From positions 11,296,120-11,360,119 of the forward strand of contig CP053149.1 in the NCBI GenBank assembly GCA_014607495.2: a DNA stretch of 64,000 nt, in the 5' to 3' direction. This DNA is from Carposina sasakii (lineage: Eukaryota > Arthropoda > Insecta > Lepidoptera > Carposinidae). The position numbers were made by a program, and so were the translations under genes. The notes under the pieces were generated by a model. The model did not search any database. It worked only from the letters and a program-made list of their open reading frames with translations, and had not been told where the DNA came from. This document shows, in pieces, positions 55,301 to 64,000 of the stretch. Each line of letters begins with the position of its first letter. The first letter of the stretch is position 1.

Positions 55301-58300
55301 ATAACGAGATAGAACTAGTTCTATCGTATGTATGTTATATAATATCGAAGGTATGTGTTCATTTTGGTTCCTTAAGTAGGTACCTACAGATAGTTTAAAA
55401 TAGTTGACGAATCTCATAAAAGCTAAGTAGGTATTTAGTTAATATAAGGTTTTGCGTGAATTACATATTACACGGGAACATGACAAGCGCGGCTCAATAT
55501 AATTCAACTCCCGTACTAGACGTACATCGACAAATACTTTCCTAACTGAGTGAGAATTTATCACTCGAACATATTATGTTAACGTTGGTAAGACACAAAG
55601 GCGGACCCAGGATTGGGAGTCAAGGGATGGTCATAATTCGATGATTTTGGGAACTTCGCTGTCGCTGGGCTGTTAAGTAACATTGTCTAAGCTGTTTTAA
55701 GGCCTCAGGGAGTGGCCATGACCACCATGCCCCCCTGGATCTGCCCTTGGTTATTCAGTGTTGCACTGTTTAATTCATCACCCCATAATGTGATTGATTT
55801 CCTGCCACAGACAAGAAAGCTAATTGGTTCACTGCCTAATTAACATTAAGTTAACGTGAACTAGTTTGAATTGCAAAATCACACTCAGCATACCTAGGTA
55901 GTCTGTTTCATAGAATAAGCCCAAGCGCGCACTTGCGGCCAGTCAGCAGCGGCCAGTAATGCGACCAAGCCGCATGTGTCGCGACCAAGCATTCAGCCAA
56001 AATTGACAGTTCTGAGTACAGAGTGCTTCGAAAGTGCCAGCGGCCAATACGGGTCGCAGGTAACGTCGCAATGATCGCACTCACGATACAATCCATATAT
56101 TTCGGTGAACTTAGTGGCCGCCGCGACCTGGCCGCAAGTGCACGCCTGGGCTAACTGACTAGCCGAATGGCTTCCAACGCGCGCGTGATTGTGGACAATT
56201 TCTCTGGCTTGAGGACAATGCAATGAGCGGACTGTCTCCATTTAGACGATACTTTTTTTTATTGTCTTGACTTGCTGGACTGTCTCGGCTGTTGGGCGTT
56301 TTTCCACTAGACGAAACGACCACGGCTTTTTTGAAGGCAAAAATGTGTGAGATGGTAAGGCTCGTTTTCCCATTAGACGATGGGGTCTCCTTATCCTAGA
56401 TGACGAAAAGCCGTGGTCGCGTCGTGGCCGTGTCGTCTTGTGGAAAAACGCCCGTAGGCGTCGTCTAAATTCCCGACAACTTGTAGGTGTGCAACAATTT
56501 CGAGAAGCACCTTCGCGGCAACGTGTACGTGGAGTATGCGGAGGCGCGCGGCGCGGCGGCAGCGTACCGCGGCCTGCACGCGCGCTGGTACGCCGGCAGA
56601 CAACTCGCGCTGCGCTTCTGCAACGTGCCGTCGTGGAGCAACGCAATATGCGGTGACTATGCTCATTATAACTAGTGGATTTAGTGTTTAACACGCCACG
56701 GACGGAATAACACGTCGAAAATCTATGGAAAGTGTCTGGGGATCGCGTGTTATCGCGTGTGGTGTTAACTAACAGTGTGTGGGCCATATAGTAAAATGTG
56801 ATTGATATCTTCTGACACGCGTATCGTCACGTCGTCGGGTGTTAACAGTGTGTGTTTAGATGGATCTTTGTGTACCTACTATCACATAGGTATAATTCAT
56901 TAGTCACATAAATACATAGGTATAGTCACGCCCATATCGCTCCAAAGAGGTTGGTCAGAAGTGTGCAATTTACGCACCCACTTTTCACCAGTTAGCCTAT
57001 TAAGTTCCATGTGGTAAGGGCTGACCCTACAGCCGCTTTTCGGGCACAGGTACAACAATAAAATAAAAATAAAATAACTGGGTGCACCATGGGCAGATGA
57101 GGTTGACTTTGGGTCTTAAGGTATTAGTCGAACCTACTTACACCTTTCCCAGACGGCTTTTGTGTAGGTATCTACCTACTAAGCCCGTCCCAGGTGGGTT
57201 TTGTTTTTTGGGTCTCCTATCGCCCCTCCAGACGCATTTTTGTGTGCCTTCTATGGTAGAGATTACATATATACCTACCTACTTACTTAGTCAAATCTGC
57301 CTTATGCCGCCCAGAAAAAAATCCTGGACCCGCACTTGCCTATCGCAGGCCCCTTGTACCTACGCGCGTAATTTTCCAGGAAAATAAAGTAGCACCAATC
57401 AAAAATCAACTTCATAAACTATCTAACATAATAAGACCTTAACCGTGTTGTTACAAAAGAATTTAAACATTTTTTTAAGCTAAACATGTCGGTAAATATG
57501 CCATACATTTTGCTGTGAAATGTAATTTTTAAATTTAGGCGCTCTTTTGTAATAAAATAATACCGTAAGTATATAACATAAGGACCTTCAAACGCCGTCT
57601 TGTCATACCTTTTTCAAATTTCTCAATTTGTTTACACATTGCAAAGTGCTGTGCTGGTGCAGGTGTTAAGTGCAGATGCAAATTTAAATCAACCTAGATC
57701 TTTCAACAGTGTACTTCGCAGTTGCACAGTACTTCGCAATATGTAAACAAGGCTTAATGTTTAAAGCCGTAATGTTCAAAATTCTTCAATGCGGCTTCAG
57801 TAGATGCATTAGTTAAAATTAAGCATATGGGGCTTGCGACGTTTGTTAATGTCCATATTCTTTAATCATTGTGTATGTAATGTAGGTAGGTAATTAAGTA
57901 CAAAAATCTTAAGCATGATATAAACAAACTCGAACGTCTTCAGTACTTGGGTATTCGTTTTATTTACGGACTACGTAAATACGACCATGTCTCTCATTTT
58001 CGAAAAGAGTTAAATTGGCTCCCAATCCGTCTTCGTCGCAATGCCCATATACTTACTCTTCTCTTTAAAATTATTAAATTAAATTCTTCACCGCAATACC
58101 TAAGTGAGCGATTCGAATACCTGCTCTCTAGGGATAGACCCCTCAGGTCTATTGCTGCTTCATTGCTCAGAACTCCCCGTCATAACTCTGGAGCCTATGG
58201 GCACTCATTTACAGTTTATGCCATTATGCTTTGGAATACACTGCCTCACACAATAAGAGACTCGCAATCTATTGGCACCTTTAAGAACAAGTTGAGAAGC

Positions 58301-59457
58301 TACTACCTATCTCTTAATGATGCTGTGTAATCCAACTTTTTATGCTATTTTATAAAATATGTATGTATAGGTATATATTTAGTTATATTGTATGTACTTA
58401 TTTAATTGTTGCTTTTGATTGTTTGGATTGTGTTTTTATAGGTGTTTTTTTTATAATTTGTATGTGCACGTATGATATCCTCACATTTACCAATCACAAA
58501 ATGTTAACTGGTTAGCTGGAAGAAATCTCTATCAGAGATAAGCTCGCCTTTGTACTTTATCTTTTTAATATTATTATCATTTATGTTTTCTGTGTGTACA
58601 ATAAAGAATAAGATATTTACATGATAGATATCCATTTTCTTCCCAGTTGCATACAATTTTATTGAAGCAAAAACTTTTCCAGTCACAAGTCATCCTTAAA
58701 TATTCTAATTTCAGGACTTCAACTAAGAAGGCGATGTCCTAAAGGTCGTTCGTGTAATTTTCTGCACGTTTTCAAAAATCCAGGGAATATGTACAACAGC
58801 ATAAATAGGCCACCTCCTGAAATCACCAAGTAAGTATTTATAACAATTTTCTCATGGGAAATTGAGTCATAAATCAATCAATGCTCATACTTAGCAACAC
58901 GTTAATCTTCCGGACTTAACATTTCCTTAACCTTCAGATCCTTAAGGTCTTGTTTCGTGGGTACCTACTAAGCAACAGTAATAATTAGGTAGGTTAGGTA
59001 CATACCTACATAGATAATAATATTAGGTGGGTAGCTAAACCTTGCCTGACAAATATTCCGAATATTTTGCTGTACAATGTCATTTTTAAGCAGTGTCTAA
59101 CTTAGAACGTGATTTTATAATAACACCGTTTATTTCCTCCAGGCACCGCACTTTCTCAGTAATAGCAATCCAACCCTTCGTTAGTTTCGTAAGTAGCTTT
59201 GAAAGGTTAAAGATAGCTAACGTAATAATTTCTCTTACTATAGAACTCCATCAAAGCATTGGAGATGGTCAGAATCACCAGAACCCGATATACCCAAGTG
59301 GAGAGCGCCGTCCTCAGAAAAGGAAGACAGAAGACGTAGGACTAAAGGTAGAGAAAAACGGCATAGAGATAGGGAGCGTCGAAAAACCAATGGCAGAACA
59401 GAACCTCATAAACATCGACGCGGGCGTTCTCATTCCACTGTTGATGATAGAAAATAA
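52309..59457 (+). CDS. Urp: Urp / ZRSR2, U2AF35-related minor-spliceosome factor, 8 exons
   Basis: Exons: 52309-52313, 53661-53734, 54017-54234, 54395-54658, 54744-54920, 56487-56652, 58715-58829, 59244-59457; 410 residues. Urp recognises the 3' splice site of U12-type introns. The start is a 5-nt coding exon (ATGAG, donor gtatgt); exon 2 continues HNEWRRIAKKERRR. Residues 27-150 are Glu/Lys-rich coiled coil. Zinc finger 1: CPFFSKTACCRFGDQCSRNH, 161-180 (C-x8-C-x5-C-x3-H). A U2AF-homology RRM spans about 188-295 (HLRGNVYVEY, RWYAGRQL). Zinc finger 2 crosses exons 6-7 (ICG, LQLRRRCPKGRSCNFLH). The tail is Arg/Ser/Lys-rich with WRWSESPEP. The stop lies inside AATAAA (59453-59458). The 5-nt first exon is the least certain part. 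Confidence 0.88.
52555..53060 (-). pseudogene. LINE ORF2 C-terminal fragment in Urp intron 1
   Basis: The minus-strand frame reads ILPVITYGCETWALNKH, then MESMIGIRRLDKDRN, one TGA stop at 52807-52809 at the usual Trp position, then DWCPRNGKRNIGRQQTRWEDD. This is the C-terminal end of an RTE/R1-like LINE ORF2, a reverse-transcribing element. It is 5'-truncated and ends in 'caccggagaaggatggc'-type tail text near 52555-52660. Confidence 0.8.
53123..53605 (+). repeat. 'ggtgccatacccaaaggg' lepidopteran repeat in Urp intron 1
   Basis: It begins 'ggtgccatacccaaagggta', has 'tgtctgtctgtccgacc' and ends 'tatggaaccctttgtgcgc' with 'cacacttggctagattttt'. It is a relative of the 28594-29031 family and stops about 50 bp before the acceptor of exon 2. 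Confidence 0.65.
54998..55078 (-). CDS. Candidate terminal exon, antisense inside Urp intron 5
   Basis: On the minus strand a good acceptor (ctttttgcag) precedes a GC-rich 81-nt frame, IEETMRDTTAREPLKSISEL and a few more residues, ending in TAG at 54998-55000. The codon pattern looks protein-coding and differs from the AT-rich surroundings. I found no upstream exon in 55090-56480, so the rest of the gene, if real, lies further away or the piece is a remnant. Confidence 0.3.
   Translation of the reverse strand: MEETMRDTTAREPLKSISELTYHQHD
55598..55751. mobile_element. Short hAT-like MITE
   Basis: The ends 'aggcggacccaggattggg' and, inward from the right, 'agggcagatccaggggggc' are related inverted repeats. 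The interior has no frame. It lies in Urp intron 5. Confidence 0.4.
55919..56151. mobile_element. PIF/Harbinger-type MITE, TAA duplication
   Basis: A 233-bp, GC-rich element with TAA on both sides (55916-55918, 56152-56154). Inverted ends GCCCAAGCGCGCACTTGCGG and GCCCAGGCGTGCACTTGCGG. Confidence 0.75.
56294..56453. mobile_element. MITE 33 bp upstream of Urp exon 6
   Basis: A 160-bp element with inverted ends GGGCGTTTTTCCACTAGACG and GGGCGTTTTTCCACAAGACG and inner arms 'gaccacggctttt' / 'aaaagccgtggtc'. Flanks GTT and GTA may be a mutated 3-bp duplication. It ends at 56453; the exon 6 acceptor is at 56486. Confidence 0.75.
56653..57600. other. Urp intron 6, first part: old repeats
   Basis: 56690-56850 repeats 'aacacgcc', 'gcgtgttatcgcgtgtgg' and 'ggtgttaacagtgtgtg' in inverted pairs, probably another MITE. 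56930-57060 ('ggttggtcagaagtg', 'aagttccatgtggtaaggg') is a relative of the 28008 repeat. The rest shows no gene. Confidence 0.4.
57600..57760. mobile_element. MITE with 'tgtttacacattgcaaagt' ends
   Basis: The left block 'tttgtttacacattgcaaag' plus 'tgctgtgc' is mirrored by 'gcacagtacttcgcaatatg' plus 'taaacaag'. About 100-160 bp in total; edges are approximate. Confidence 0.5.
57947..58620 (+). pseudogene. Jockey/CR1-like LINE, ORF2 C-terminus and 3' tail
   Basis: A 5'-truncated frame of 127 codons (stop 58328-58330) ends a LINE reverse-transcriptase protein: ELNWLPIRLRRNAHILTLL, PQYLSERFEYLLS, then YAIMLWNTLPHTIRDS and FKNKLRSYYLSL. This C-terminal pattern is typical of Jockey/CR1/L2 elements. 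The 3' tail follows to 58620 ('ggaagaaatctctatcagag', 'gtacaataaagaataag'), sharing its end with 24726 and 41325. It lies in Urp intron 6. Confidence 0.82.
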
Positions 59458-61373
59458 ATAATTATTTTTATACCGAACCTACTTATTTTTAATCATAATG
59501 GTGCATCCACCACACTTGCCGCCGGATTTATCGACAGCCTGCGGCTCTGCATTACCACTTAGTGCTAGTCCTCACGACAACGCTGCGTCGTTTTACAAAC
59601 TAATAATCATAGTTCCGAACACACGGTGCGCTGCGTCGACGCAACGCACGCACGACTGAACACTTCTCGAGACGAAGCGCGCCGGAACGGCAGCGCTCAG
59701 TTGTTGCTAGTGCGTTGATAAACGCAGTAACGCTGCGCTGGCGCAACGCCTGTGTGGCTGGTTATGCGTTAAAAATGTGTTGCGACGACGCAACCCGGCT
59801 TGTAGACTGGCCCTCACTTCTGACGGTATTCCGCCCGCCGCCGCCAGCCGAGCCATTGTGTGTGTGTTTTGTGGATACGTACATCATAAGTTTATCCCAT
59901 GAAGAAGGTATAAAAGAGGAGGTGGGAATGAATAAGGATAAAAGAGGAGGTGGGACTATGAAGTGAGTCGTGGGTCGTGGCAATCGTGAGGCCATGACGT
60001 CATGATAGGGGCGGAGCTTCAGCGCCAGTGTAACGCAGTAGCTGTAACCACACGCTTGTGCTCCGAAATGTAACCGTATTAAAATTACAAAGACACTAGC
60101 GCTTTTATCAGGGTACTTTTTTACTAATACGTAGTACAATATTGCCATCTAGCGATGAGTAATTGCACTAGTAAAACAATCTTGAACCATATTGATAAAG
60201 AGCAAGTAGTTTAACTAATCAATACAATGTGGTTCCTATGTAAAGCCTAGTTTACATTTTGATTAGTGCGAGTGCAAGTGTTTAATGCAAGTGATTAGTA
60301 CAAAACACGTGTGGACTGCAGCTGATTAGTGCGAGTTAGGCATGGGCTAATCATATCCGGGAAAGGATTGAACATGTAGCAAATCACTCCGACTATGGAT
60401 ATATATCCTTTTAACATATCCAACTCCGCGTGCATGTCCGGGAACGAAGAGATTAAGTGGAGCGAGATAATGACTGGGATTGGTTTGGTTAGGTTGCTGT
60501 AGGTGTCCTTTTAACAGATCCAACTCCGCGTACATATCCGGGAATGAAGAGATTAAGCGAACCGAGATATGATTGGGATGATCTTTCCAAATAATAATTA
60601 GAATATTTGATACGCGTATTTAAAAATCACTAAATAGGTACACTAAAACTATTGTCCTAAAAATAATTCCAAATCCAAACAGCTTTTATTTACATTAAAA
60701 ACAAAATACTTAAGATCAAATAAAAACGGAATAAATAGAAATTTTGAAAATTATAATTACGAAAACAAATATTTCAAAACAAACATTGCAACGAACTAAA
60801 CGGCATGCCTGTCGCTCGTGAGTATTCGTATATACTCGTGTAATGTCGTTACATTCGTGCTCATGCGTTTACTGCGATAGTACAGCGCGTTCGCATTCCG
60901 TCTCGCTCACTTATTCTTATCTTCGGCATTATTCGGTAGGTCAGAGTGGGTCGGATATAGGATATGGTAACTTTCTTTAAAGTGAAGGAGTTGATTCATA
61001 TCCACCTCTGGATATATATCCGAGGATATAGTTGTGTCCGGAGTTACCCATGTCTAGTCCAGCCGCCTAGCCGTTTGTTTTGTAATACAACGAGTACACT
61101 TGTGACTCTGACAGCCAGTGGTTGCATGGACGTTAGTTTCCTTTGCCTTTCTTTTGCTATAAACTAAAAAAAAGCAACAAAAAATAACCTCAAAGTTTAA
61201 AAGACAATGGCTGTATGGGTTTAGTTCCCCTTGCCTTTCCTTCGGGATAAACCAAACCAAAAAAAAATCAAAGTTTAAAAATGTTTACCTACTTATCTCT
61301 CAAATGTTTTAAAACATAAATGTACTTACTTATAGTGTTTTTTATGTCCAAGTAATCTTAGAAGATACCAAAC
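59458..61373. other. Intergenic region between Urp and the mTERF gene
   Basis: 59560-59818 is probably a MITE (many 'gctgcg' and 'acgcaacg' blocks, inverted-like ends 'gctagtcctcacgac' and 'gactggccctcac'). 60338-61055 looks like an element with ends 'aggcatgggctaatc' and the inverted 'agacatgggtaactcc'; it includes a direct repeat at about 60407-60480 and 60507-60580 ('atccaactccgcgt', 'aagagattaag'). 61195-61260 is a SINE-like tail ('cctttccttcgggataaac'). The mTERF promoter should lie in the last 100 bp; I see no clear motif. Confidence 0.45.
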
Positions 61374-63930
61374 ATGAGTACCAGAACTGTGTTAACTTTA
61401 ATGCAAAGGTTAAATATTAAGCATTTTCAAAAGGTGCCAGTTGTAATAAGAACTTGTTTCAAAGATTTTTATATTCATTCTCCATATCAGTTCCATAGAA
61501 ATTTTGCAAGCAATGGGAAATTTGAGAATGTGAATTTTACAGGTATGTAAGCAATTATGTAAGAAAGTCCTATAAACGCAAAATGTCAATGATCTATCTG
61601 CCTATATAGACTTGATAATTCTACCCTAGAAAATAATACTCCTTTTTATATTATAGGCATTAACCAAACCAAAGCAAAGTTAATTCTACAGATGAACTTC
61701 AAGTCTCCAGAAGATGCTGTACCCTTTTACAAGTTACCAATTAAAACTCTGATACACATTCAAAGAGTTACTGAATGGGATAAACAGCAGGGATATTGTG
61801 AAAATAGATTATATTATATTTCTGAAAGAATACAAGTAAGTTATGTTATTGCATAGGTACTTAGCACTTGAAGAAACACATCACAACCTGACAAATCCCA
61901 CTGCGAAGTGCATAAACCTTCCTTTTGACCACAAACTAAGTAGAGATGCTAATTGCAATGCTTTTGACTGACTGGAATTCACACAGAAAATTCAATCAAA
62001 ATTGAATAAATTACTTTTGAGTATATCTCTTCCCCTGGACCTACACAGACAATATTGTAAAAAAAGTCTTAATCATCTTGAGTTTTAGCAAAATGAACTG
62101 GTCTTACAATTCATTTTTTTTATAATATAGAACTAAATAGGCTACACTAGACCCTATATAAAATCATCAGAATAGAATGGTGAATATGCCACTTGTAATG
62201 TTATATTCTTTATCTGTACTTGCCTGCCAAACTCTCTTAGTTTAAGAAAGAAAACATAAATGCTGGCTGATGTATAAGTTAGATCAAATTGTTATAAGTA
62301 TATTAGTTTATATATGAGGCATGCCTTTTAAGTTTTGTCGCTTGAAGAAAAAAACACAACTAGAAACTTATAGTACTTTTTATTGTTTTTCAAAGTATTC
62401 ACCACGTAGCTTAATACACTTTTCCATTCGCTCAAACCAGTTATTATAACATTTATTCCACTCTAAAGTGGGGGTGTTCAAAATGGCTGGCTTTGACTGC
62501 TTCTTCACCGAACTGGAACCTTTGACCACTAAGACTTTTCTTAATTTTAGGAAATTTAAAGAAATTGTTAAACACATTAGAATATAGAACAGTTCTAAAT
62601 TCAAAATTGCTGGAAACGACAGAACTTAAAAAGGCATGCCTTGTACATACTGTATAATTGTTATAATTTTTTTACAGTGTCCTGCATCTGTTCTTAGTGT
62701 AAAATTATCAAAACGAACTTTTCTTTATGGGTTATCATTTGACTGGCTTAAAAAATCCTTGGATGTTTTAACAGGTGAGATTAAATTTAGTTAATCTTTG
62801 AATATGTACTTTTTTGTATAGAGTCATGAGTAATTAATAACATGTATACATTCGTTAGGCCTTCACATTAGGTCGCAAGTAGTGCGGCAGCAGCGCGGAT
62901 GTCATAGCAGACGGTCAGCGCGGCATCCGCGTGCGATCAGTCGACCACTCTAATTTAAGCAAGTCGCGCGGCTGTCGCACTACTCGCGACCTAATGTGAA
63001 GGCGCCCTTAATGCAAGGACATAAGTACATTTGTGTATACAACTTATTGCCCATGACTGTACAAGATATATTGTATTAATTGATAACATTTTAAATTATC
63101 AGAAATGGGAGTCAATGGTGAAAGGATATTAAGAGATTTATGGGTTTTAAAGTATCACCATGAAACTATAAGAGAAAGATTACAAACAGTAAAAGATAAT
63201 GAAATGAACAATTTATACCCTTGGATGGTTAGATGTTCGGGTGATATATTGAAAAGGTATATGCATTTTTTATTGTCAATCATAAATGTGGTTGATTCTT
63301 ACCACCAGATTAAACATTTACCTGTCCCTTTATATCTTAGCCATTTACATTCAAAATGTAGAAGAACAGACATAAATAATTACTTTTAGGTTTATGTTAG
63401 TAATTAATTTTATGTAAAAATTAAATAATATGGATTGTGAATGTTACAGGTCAATACAAATATTTAGTGATACTAGAAATGTGTTAGGAGAAGTTAAATC
63501 TACCCATAATTATCTAGCTAATAGGCTTAACATATCCATTGAAGCAGTTGAAGAAATGTGTATTAAAGTACCAGCATTGAAGTCTATAAGGGCTACTAAG
63601 GTGATGCATATGTGTGCCAAGTTTAAGTCCATGCTTAGATGTTGTTTGCACACATAAGTTTTTAATGATTGTTTCTAATGAGCTACAATAAACTTGTTTC
63701 AGGTCAAACACTTCATGGATTTCCTGACTAGTGAAGGCTATCAAACAAAGGATATTGCCAACAAGCCAAGGATACTCTGTGCATCTTTGAAAACCATAAA
63801 ACAAAGATTTTATAAATTACGTAGTCTTGGAGTACAGGAAATTAACCTAAATGTGCTCGCAAGAAGTAGGAAAGACTTCAAAAAATACTGTGAATCAATA
63901 CAGTCAGTATATGAATGTAAGTGTATGTAG
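61374..63930 (+). CDS. mTERF-family mitochondrial protein, 6 exons seen, 3' end uncertain
   Basis: Exons: 61374-61542, 61657-61835, 62678-62774, 63103-63256, 63450-63600, 63703-63930; all GT..AG and in phase, 325 residues to the TAG at 63928. mTERF proteins bind mitochondrial DNA or rRNA through stacked helical repeats. The N-terminus is basic with hydroxylated residues (MSTRTVLTLMQRLNIKHFQK) and fits a mitochondrial targeting peptide. mTERF-like repeats are visible, best in exon 6: LTSEGYQTKDIANKPRILCA, followed by LRSLGVQEINLNVLARSRKD. Insect mTTF and mTerf5 are possible names; I could not choose. A donor-like AT|gtaagt at 63917 and the short length suggest that the real protein continues beyond the window. 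Confidence 0.78.
62315..62643 (-). mobile_element. Internally deleted mariner in mTERF intron 2
   Basis: Inverted ends AGGCATGCCTTTTAAGTT and AGGCATGCCTTTTTAAGTT with TA outside (62313-62314, 62644-62645). The minus-strand frame keeps only scraps of transposase, ending FERMEKCIKLRGEYFEKQ, the C-terminus of mori/cecropia-like mariners. At 329 bp it has lost about 1 kb and all three catalytic motifs. It is unlike the mariner at 4251. Confidence 0.82.
62858..63007. mobile_element. PIF/Harbinger-type MITE in mTERF intron 3
   Basis: A 150-bp GC-rich element with TTA on both sides (62855-62857, 63008-63010). The ends share CCTTCACATTAGGTCGC and then 'agtagtgcg', inverted; the right end has four extra bases. 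Confidence 0.75.
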
Positions 63931-64000
63931 GAAATTAACTTTATATGCCAGAAAATGCAAATGAATCAATTATGTATTTGAGAAACTTGACTTGTGAGAT

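Noticed and set aside
56242..56787. 181-codon Arg/Ser-rich frame on the minus strand
   Set aside because: It covers the MITE at 56294-56453 and the antisense of the GC-rich Urp exon 6; GC-rich antisense DNA easily stays open.
59093..59461. 122-codon plus-strand frame overlapping the end of Urp
   Set aside because: The frame in use is the other one: exon 7 joins 59244 in phase and gives an Arg/Ser-rich tail with WRWSESPEP, as the family expects. The 59155 acceptor would lead to a non-family peptide.

Overview
The window is a piece of an insect nuclear genome, almost certainly a moth or butterfly. It is AT-rich, its genes are split by introns with GT..AG borders, and the spaces are filled with repeats I recognise as lepidopteran: the 'gacgcccgcgac' family, RTE-like LINE tails containing 'gcagtccactgctgga', the 'gggttccgta' family and 'gccgggtcagctat' Helitron-like ends. 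I see no bacterial, plasmid or CRISPR features. Exons below were joined by hand from splice borders and reading phase and have not been checked against transcripts.

Five host genes can be assembled. (1) A centrosomin (cnn) homologue, + strand, 13206-25311, 12 coding exons, 710 aa, with a second possible first exon at 17817. (2) A homologue of vertebrate C18orf63 (DUF4708), + strand, 27508-36983, 8 exons, 317 aa. (3) A small ankyrin-repeat gene, - strand, 39863-37186, 4 exons, 221 aa, convergent with gene 2. (4) Urp/ZRSR2, the U2AF35-related minor-spliceosome factor, + strand, 52309-59457, 8 exons, 410 aa. (5) An mTERF-family mitochondrial protein, + strand, from 61374, 6 exons seen and probably continuing past the window. 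Two more coding pieces are uncertain: a THAP-domain exon at 6860-7061 (-) and a terminal exon at 54998-55078 (-).

Most of the rest is mobile DNA. 1-2141 is the 3' half of a Ty3/gypsy pol. 3829-5670 is a mariner inside perfect 130-bp inverted arms. 7199-11967 is a copia element with nearly identical 155-bp LTRs but a broken reading frame. 25831-26775 is a copia remnant. 42891-47971 is a nearly intact CsRn1-type gypsy with 484-bp LTRs, inserted in a foldback element. 48566-52025 is a complete Harbinger element whose two genes, transposase and MADF, are interlocked on opposite strands. Short inverted-repeat elements (MITEs), several with 3-bp TTA or TAA duplications, are scattered through introns and intergenic DNA; some sit within 20-35 bp of splice acceptors.

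The host genes do not form an operon or a pathway. cnn organises centrosomes, Urp recognises U12-type 3' splice sites, the mTERF protein acts in mitochondria, and the C18orf63 and ankyrin proteins have no assigned role. The most unusual structure is the interlocked gene pair in the Harbinger element.
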